Shown here piece by piece: positions 8,102 through 12,733 of a stretch of DNA of 12,733 bases. The stretch is taken from NCBI GenBank assembly GCA_003024985.2, contig PXIH01S0010916.1; one strand, given 5' to 3'. Source of the stretch: Euperipatoides rowelli. Lineage: Eukaryota > Onychophora > Udeonychophora > Euonychophora > Peripatopsidae. Made by a program: the position numbers and the translations under genes. A model generated the notes under the pieces. The model did no database searches and was not told the origin of the DNA. It saw nothing but the letters and a program-made list of their open reading frames with translations. Position 1 is the first letter of the stretch. Every line of letters starts with the position of its first letter.

Positions 8102-8538
8102 ATATGTGTTAAAGCTTAAAGATTCATATCTGAATTAAGTGTCCTGCAATACACACCTGTGTCCAGTGCATGTAATTGCACACCAGTGTCTAGTGCCTTC
8201 AAATGCTGCACACTGTGTCAAGTGTCTATGAGTTTATACCTGTATCAAGTGCCTGTGCATCTACACCTGTGTCAAGTGCTGCAATTTAAATTCTGTGTTA
8301 AGTGCCTGTAAATGCCTATCTATGTCACGTGTCTGTATGTACTCAATTTGTTAAAGTTTCTGTAGATTCATACATGTAACAAATGCATACAAAGCATACA
8401 CCATTGTCAAATGCATGCAATGCACATATGTCATATATCTTAAGATTCACAATTGTGTCAAGTTCCTGCTGAGTCACACCTGTGTCAAATGTCAAATGCC
8501 TGTATAAGCATATTTGTGTCAAGTGCTCACCTAGATCA
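8102..8538. repeat. Degenerate 27-bp minisatellite, about 16 units
   Basis: A motif of the type ACCTGTGTCAAGTGCC returns about every 27 bp (range about 25-34) from 8102 to 8538. The best-kept units start at 8155, 8182, 8238 and 8265; those between about 8345 and 8450 are badly worn. Substitutions and small indels interrupt every reading frame, so the two open frames that cross it (minus strand 8343-8561 and plus strand 8453-8677) are by-products. The spread of mutations suggests an old array no longer being homogenised. Confidence 0.82.
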
Positions 8539-8540
8539 AT

Positions 8541-11099
8541 TTCAATGTTATGCCTCTGCAATATTTATAAGACTATCTTTTGACAATATAGTTGATTTGA
8601 ATTATGTATTTAATTGTGAATATTTTACACAATTTTGGAAATACTGTAATAAAAATAAAAATATTACAATAAATTAATCGTTCAATTATTCACTTCATCA
8701 ATATGCTGTTATTTTTAAAAATTGTTTTCTAAAAGGTTTTATTTTAAATAGCTTTCTTGTTTCTCTGTATGGTAATCAGATGTAATAGTTTTCTTACAAT
8801 TTCAAGTCACATTCTCCTAAGGTATTATCACATCTAATAATTTAAATTTATTTATTGATTACCAAACAAGATAAATAGTGTTTTATTCACAATTCAAAGA
8901 ATACAAAGTATTTTAAAATTATATTTACAGCACAGCAATTTAGATTCAGACCAAGTTAATGTTTAGGTTATTTTTAGATCAATTTTATTTTTCTACATAT
9001 TAAAATATATTAAAAAAAGATATCAGACAAAAAGGTGAAATTAAAAAAAAAAGATTTAACCCTTTAGTTCAGATGTTCAAAAGTTTTCAATATAAAACCG
9101 GTACATACCATTAAGTTATACAATAATAAAAAATGATAGATATTATGATTCTCATTAATTAAAATGTATAATATTTGTATGGTCCGGTTGCAGAAGACAC
9201 ACTTTCTCACCAAAGCAGTCAGTGTTTATTTCCATGGATAAGTTTAAGCAATTATAGGTTAACAGGTTCTTTACACTAAATCCAGGGACAGCTTTCACAT
9301 GTGTATATATGAAGCACAGCGCTTAAAATTAATATGCATCATTATATAATAATATTTTTATCATTATTTATTAAATAATTTATTTATATTCATAAACCTT
9401 CAAAGAAAAACTAAAAAAAAAATTAACAGTAAAAGTTTTTAAAACCACAGCATTAATAAAACATTTAGAAAGCTACCATACTTTGTTTCCTTATAGCTTC
9501 ATGTTACATTTCTTGTGAGTGAACCTTGTTAAGTAGACCTTGCTTAATAAATTATTGGCAGGTCATGAGGAATTAACCAAAATAGGTATGTATTTTGTAA
9601 AAAAAATAACTAAGGGGCATTTGGGTAAATCCAGAGACATTACGATAAATAAATTGTCTGGTGACAGAAGGTAAATCCAGGGACTGTCTCTGGAAAAAAT
9701 CTTATATCTGTAAGCTATAGAGATTTTAATTGTGAATGATTATCAATATAATAAAAGAGTAGAAATGTTTGCAAGACCTGAAATGCTGGTAAGGTTTGTT
9801 ACTCCTCAACCAATCATCCTAGCAGAATGAATTTTGATTTACATTAAAGCCCTACTAAAGCAGATTCGACATGCTATTTGTGGTTCCCTATGACCTTCAC
9901 TGTCTTTTTGTTTTTTTCAATATAATAATTAAACATATTTAAAAATGGAGGATCCTCAAAAGACGAGTCATAGAAGCCTGTGTTGTTAATGTTAAAAAAA
10001 ATCCCTGTTGTTTTAAATCAAAGAAAAATAAGTTTTGGTACTACTATTATGATTAAAGTTGAAAAAAAGTATTTAATATCTAGTAAAATAATTAAAATTA
10101 AATTGACATGTATTATTGGAAGGTCTTTATATAATACATATATATTTAAAAAAAATATCCAGCCTAGCATCAAGCAAAGGACCAACGTTAATTTTTGGTT
10201 ACAGGATTGATAGGATCTTGGGCATTAAATAATTTTAAAGATTTAAAATGCCAATAATGAATAAGACTTATTCCTGTATGTGTGTGTTTGCATATGTATG
10301 TGTATGTATATACTCACACACACACACACGAATAAGTCGTGAATAATTTTGTGAATATTTCATACTTCAGAGAAGTAGAGTGGAGAAAAAACATATTCAT
10401 CAATATTCATATTTTGTAATTTTTTCTTTTGGCCATTTTCCCCCTTCTCCTTAGCCAGTCATTAGAAGCATTAGTGGAGTATTCAAGTTTTTTCCCCATA
10501 TAGATTATTTTCTGTTTTTTTTTTTTTTTAAACAACTAGTTAATAAAACAAAGATTTTAAAAGGCATGTCTCATGAGAAAATGTGAGAAAGGAAGATTCA
10601 TGCAATCAGGTTTTGAATTGAAGTCATCAATCATTATTCGTTTTCAGTTACTTATCTTGTATAAGTTATCTAAATGTTTTTCTTTTTTAACTAAATTGTT
10701 TCCTGATCTTTCCTTTTTCTTGTTATTTTTTGACGATTCAGAGTCAAAAAACATTTATCAGTTTTGGGTTTCTAATAATTAATAATTCACTATTAACATT
10801 TTTTTAAAGAAAATTTGTTAGATCTAATTTTTTTTCTTCTACAATACATTAAATTTTCTATAAGCATGAATTATCAAAAAAAAAAATAATAGTAATAATG
10901 GACCCATTTCTATATTTAACTTTTGGCAAGTAACCATAAAATTTTTACTTTTATAATGACCAAATTTTAGTTCAATCACTGATGAGTGATGATCTATTAA
11001 ATTGGTTTTAATTTAGGGAATACTTCAGTTTACGGATCCCAAAATGGCCGAGATCCCAGACATAAATCTATTCTAATACAAGGTTAACACTGCTCCTCG
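8541..11099. other. Long AT-rich non-coding stretch
   Basis: About 2.5 kb with no supported gene. It includes a small inverted repeat (GGTAATCA at 8771-8778 with its complement at 8856-8863), three copies of TAAATCCAGRGAC (9277-9289, 9626-9638, 9672-9684), many homopolymer A and T runs, the microsatellite hairpin at 10265-10338, and a ten-codon ATG frame at 11044 (MAEIPDINLF) just before the tandem array, for which I see no gene structure. Open frames at 9980-10210 and 10573-10782 are low-complexity and lack any domain. Confidence 0.5.
10265..10338. repeat. TG/CA microsatellite forming an inverted repeat
   Basis: The left arm 10265-10287 (starting GACTTATTCCTGT and running into TG repeats) pairs with the right arm 10316-10338 (CA repeats followed by GAATAAGTC) at 21 of 23 positions, with a 28-nt loop. 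The left arm also overlaps a 15-bp palindrome, GAATAAGACTTATTC. The repeat tract on one side is the complement of that on the other, so slippage or a template-switch event could have built it. Confidence 0.8.
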
Positions 11100-11710
11100 C
11101 CTTTATAAATACAAATGGATAAATAAAGCCCCTTTATAAATACACACAGAGAAACGATGTCCTTTATAAATACACACGGCTAAATCAATGATGCCCTTTA
11201 TAAATACATATGAATAAATGATGTCTTTATAAATAAACACAGATAAATGATGCCATTTTATAACTTCACATGGCTAAATGATGTTCCTTTATAAATACAT
11301 ATGATAAATGAAGCCCCTTAATAAATACACATGGATAAATGAAGCCCCTTTATAAATACACACGGATAAATGATGCCCTTTATTAATACACACAGATAAA
11401 CGATGCCCTTTATAAATACACACAGATAAATGATGTCCCTTTATAAATACACACTGATAAATGATGCCTTTATAAATACATATGGATAAATGATGCCTTT
11501 ATAAATACATATGGATATAGTATTCCATTTACAAATACACACAAATAATTGATGCCCCTTTATAAATACACACAGATAAATGATGCAACTTTATAAATAT
11601 ATATGGATAAATGATGCTTTTTATAAATACACCTGCTTAAATGATGCCCTTTATAAATATGCACATGGACATTTGATGCCCCTTTATAAATACACTTGGA
11701 TAAATGATGC
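11100..11710. repeat. Minisatellite of about 30 bp, 20 units
   Basis: Twenty successive units of 28-34 bp. Each starts with a form of CCTTTATAAATACACAC and ends with a form of GATAAATGATGC. Two sub-types recur in the middle of the unit, CACACAG and CATATGG, in an irregular order. Differences are mainly single substitutions and 1-3 bp indels, so the array is better kept than the one at 8102-8538. Because many units are 30 bp, a repetitive peptide frame runs through the last part (from 11580), but it is broken elsewhere and I do not count it as coding. The TATAAATA element in nearly every unit is a feature of composition and no promoter is claimed. Confidence 0.93.
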
Positions 11711-11979
11711 ACAGAATCTAACTGTTACCAAAAAAGGGTCCAACATGATTTTACTCTTATGTTTTTCCATTATTTTCACAGACTTCTATCTAGTTATAAA
11801 TAATTGGATGACATACCTGTGATGTGGGATTGAAGAACATGCATAAGTTATTACCTTTTTAAATCTAATATGGTAGACATTGTAAATTCCTGTTAAGTTT
11901 CTGTTGAGTTTCTGTTGAGTTTAAATTTGAATTATTATTATATGTTTAGTGTATTTTGTTATGTAGGACAGTTTTTTCT

Positions 11980-11994
11980 GGGGGGGGGGGGGGG
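11980..11994. repeat. Homopolymer run of 15 G
   Basis: Fifteen consecutive G directly after TTTTTTCT, in strongly AT-rich surroundings. Confidence 0.9.
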
Positions 11995-12263
11995 ATTATG
12001 AAAGAGAGGATAATATTTCTTTGGAAATATTACTTTTTAATAATTTATATTATTCCAAGTTGAATCATCTAATTCTTTGATTTCTTCAATGTTTTGATAG
12101 AGTTTAATATAGCCATAATTTTAACATCCTGTCTTTGTTATTTAAACTGTGATTCACACAAGTTGGATATAGGGTCAGTGTGGCATTTCCTGCAGGATTT
12201 AAAAAGGGCACAAAGTTTTTTCAGATAGGCAGGACATTTGTCTAAGGGCATAGCCTTTACTAG

Positions 12264-12360
12264 CCCCCCCCCCCTTCCGCTTATACTGCCATTTTTTAAG
12301 GTGTCAAATAAAAATAGCTCTAATAAAAAATAAAACTTTTTTTTGTGTAGGGGGGGGGGG
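12264..12360. repeat. C-run and G-run pair (11 C, 11 G)
   Basis: Eleven C at 12264-12274 and eleven G at 12350-12360, 75 bp apart and complementary, so they could pair as a stem. The bases just outside, TAG before the C run and TGTAG before the G run, show no wider inverted repeat, so this is probably two independent homopolymers. Confidence 0.7.
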
Positions 12361-12733
12361 AGAGGAGAGTGGAGAATTAATTTGAAATTTGTTATTTTTT
12401 TATGGTTTATTAAAATATTTTATTAAATGCATTCTACTAGGGGAGGTATTTCAAGAAAGTGCAAATCAAAAGGGGATAGGGAGATATACAGCTACAACTT
12501 TGAAAGAAACAGATACATTCTCCCCTCCTTGACACAGTTTGACTGTTTTAAAAGTTAACGTCACCTATTCTGTCTCCACTTTTGCCAAACGGACAGACAT
12601 ACAGATTACAATGTTTTAAAGTTTACACCATACTTGCTACCTTAGATATGAAATTTGATAGAAATTGGACCAGAAATTTAAAAATTAGTTAATAGTAGGC
12701 AGCCCACACACTAGACCACTTTCTGCCTTAAAT

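Larger units (their letters stand above)
11711..12733. other. Non-coding end of window with G and C runs
   Basis: No supported gene. It has a threefold 11-bp tandem repeat at 11889-11921 (TCTGTTGAGTT, first copy with two changes), runs of 15 G (11980-11994), 11 C (12264-12274) and 11 G (12350-12360). The last 250 bp is less AT-rich and includes a CCAAACGGACAGACATACAG segment (12585-12604) of the kind often seen near the ends of invertebrate interspersed repeats; I cannot name the family. Confidence 0.5.

Noticed and set aside
8343-8677. Overlapping open frames on both strands over the 27-bp minisatellite
   Set aside because: They follow from the repeat period being a multiple of three over a few units; stops interrupt all frames in the rest of the array, and no domain is seen.
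9980-10210. 76-codon Lys/Ile-rich plus-strand open frame
   Set aside because: Low-complexity AT-rich sequence with the residue content expected from base composition alone.
10573-10782. 69-codon Phe/Leu/Ser-rich plus-strand open frame
   Set aside because: A T-rich stretch read as hydrophobic residues; no signal peptide pattern with a plausible continuation, no splice context.
10981-11000. CTGATGAG on the plus strand as a hammerhead core
   Set aside because: No GAAA at suitable spacing and no pairing flanks.
11025-11092. Possible plus-strand exon before the minisatellite (ATACTTCAG acceptor, AAG-GTTAAC donor)
   Set aside because: Donor is poor, the open frame is only about 21 codons and competes with a ten-codon ATG frame; too little to separate it from chance.
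11580-11822. 80-codon frame with LYKYTWINDA-like repeats
   Set aside because: Reads the last few 30-bp minisatellite units; units of other lengths break the frame upstream, so it is not evidence for a repeat protein.

Overview
The window looks like nuclear DNA from an animal, most likely an invertebrate. It is very AT-rich, has no bacterial-style gene packing, has long stretches with no coding signal, and carries mariner and hAT DNA transposons, several inverted-repeat elements, minisatellites, and one short GC-richer exon with GT-AG borders. A mollusc would fit, but nothing here proves it. There is one ambiguous base (N) at 7178. I see no rRNA, tRNA or CRISPR array. Most open frames of 60-90 codons in the window are chance frames in AT-rich or repetitive DNA.

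Layout: 68-312 is a small inverted-repeat element between identical 12-bp direct repeats. 848-1260 is a non-autonomous hAT element with an 8-bp target duplication (7/8). 2557-3204 is a short mariner element with both 28-bp terminal repeats and TA on each side; inside it a broken transposase has lost its whole catalytic core. 4912-4930 is a run of 19 G. 5133-5418 is a second inverted-repeat element, which shares a G-rich, telomere-like motif with the first. 6095-6220 is the one well-supported coding exon: 42 codons, plus strand, phase 0 at both ends, containing a PCNA-binding (PIP-box)-like motif. 7078-7166 is a weak candidate exon on the minus strand. 7919-7964 is a perfect 15-bp hairpin. 8102-8538 is a degenerate 27-bp minisatellite of about 16 units. 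10265-10338 is a TG/CA microsatellite that folds as an inverted repeat. 11100-11710 is a 20-unit minisatellite of about 30 bp. The last kilobase carries three more G or C runs.

The simplest reading is intronic DNA of one plus-strand gene, with a single exon visible near the middle and introns that extend beyond both ends of the window or to exons too short or diverged to see. The other features are transposon remnants and tandem repeats accumulated in those introns. There is no operon-like cooperation among genes and no complete gene. I found no convincing new biological system; the best points for a second look are the PIP-like exon, the well-preserved ends of the mariner deletion derivative, the two related inverted-repeat elements, and the two minisatellites.
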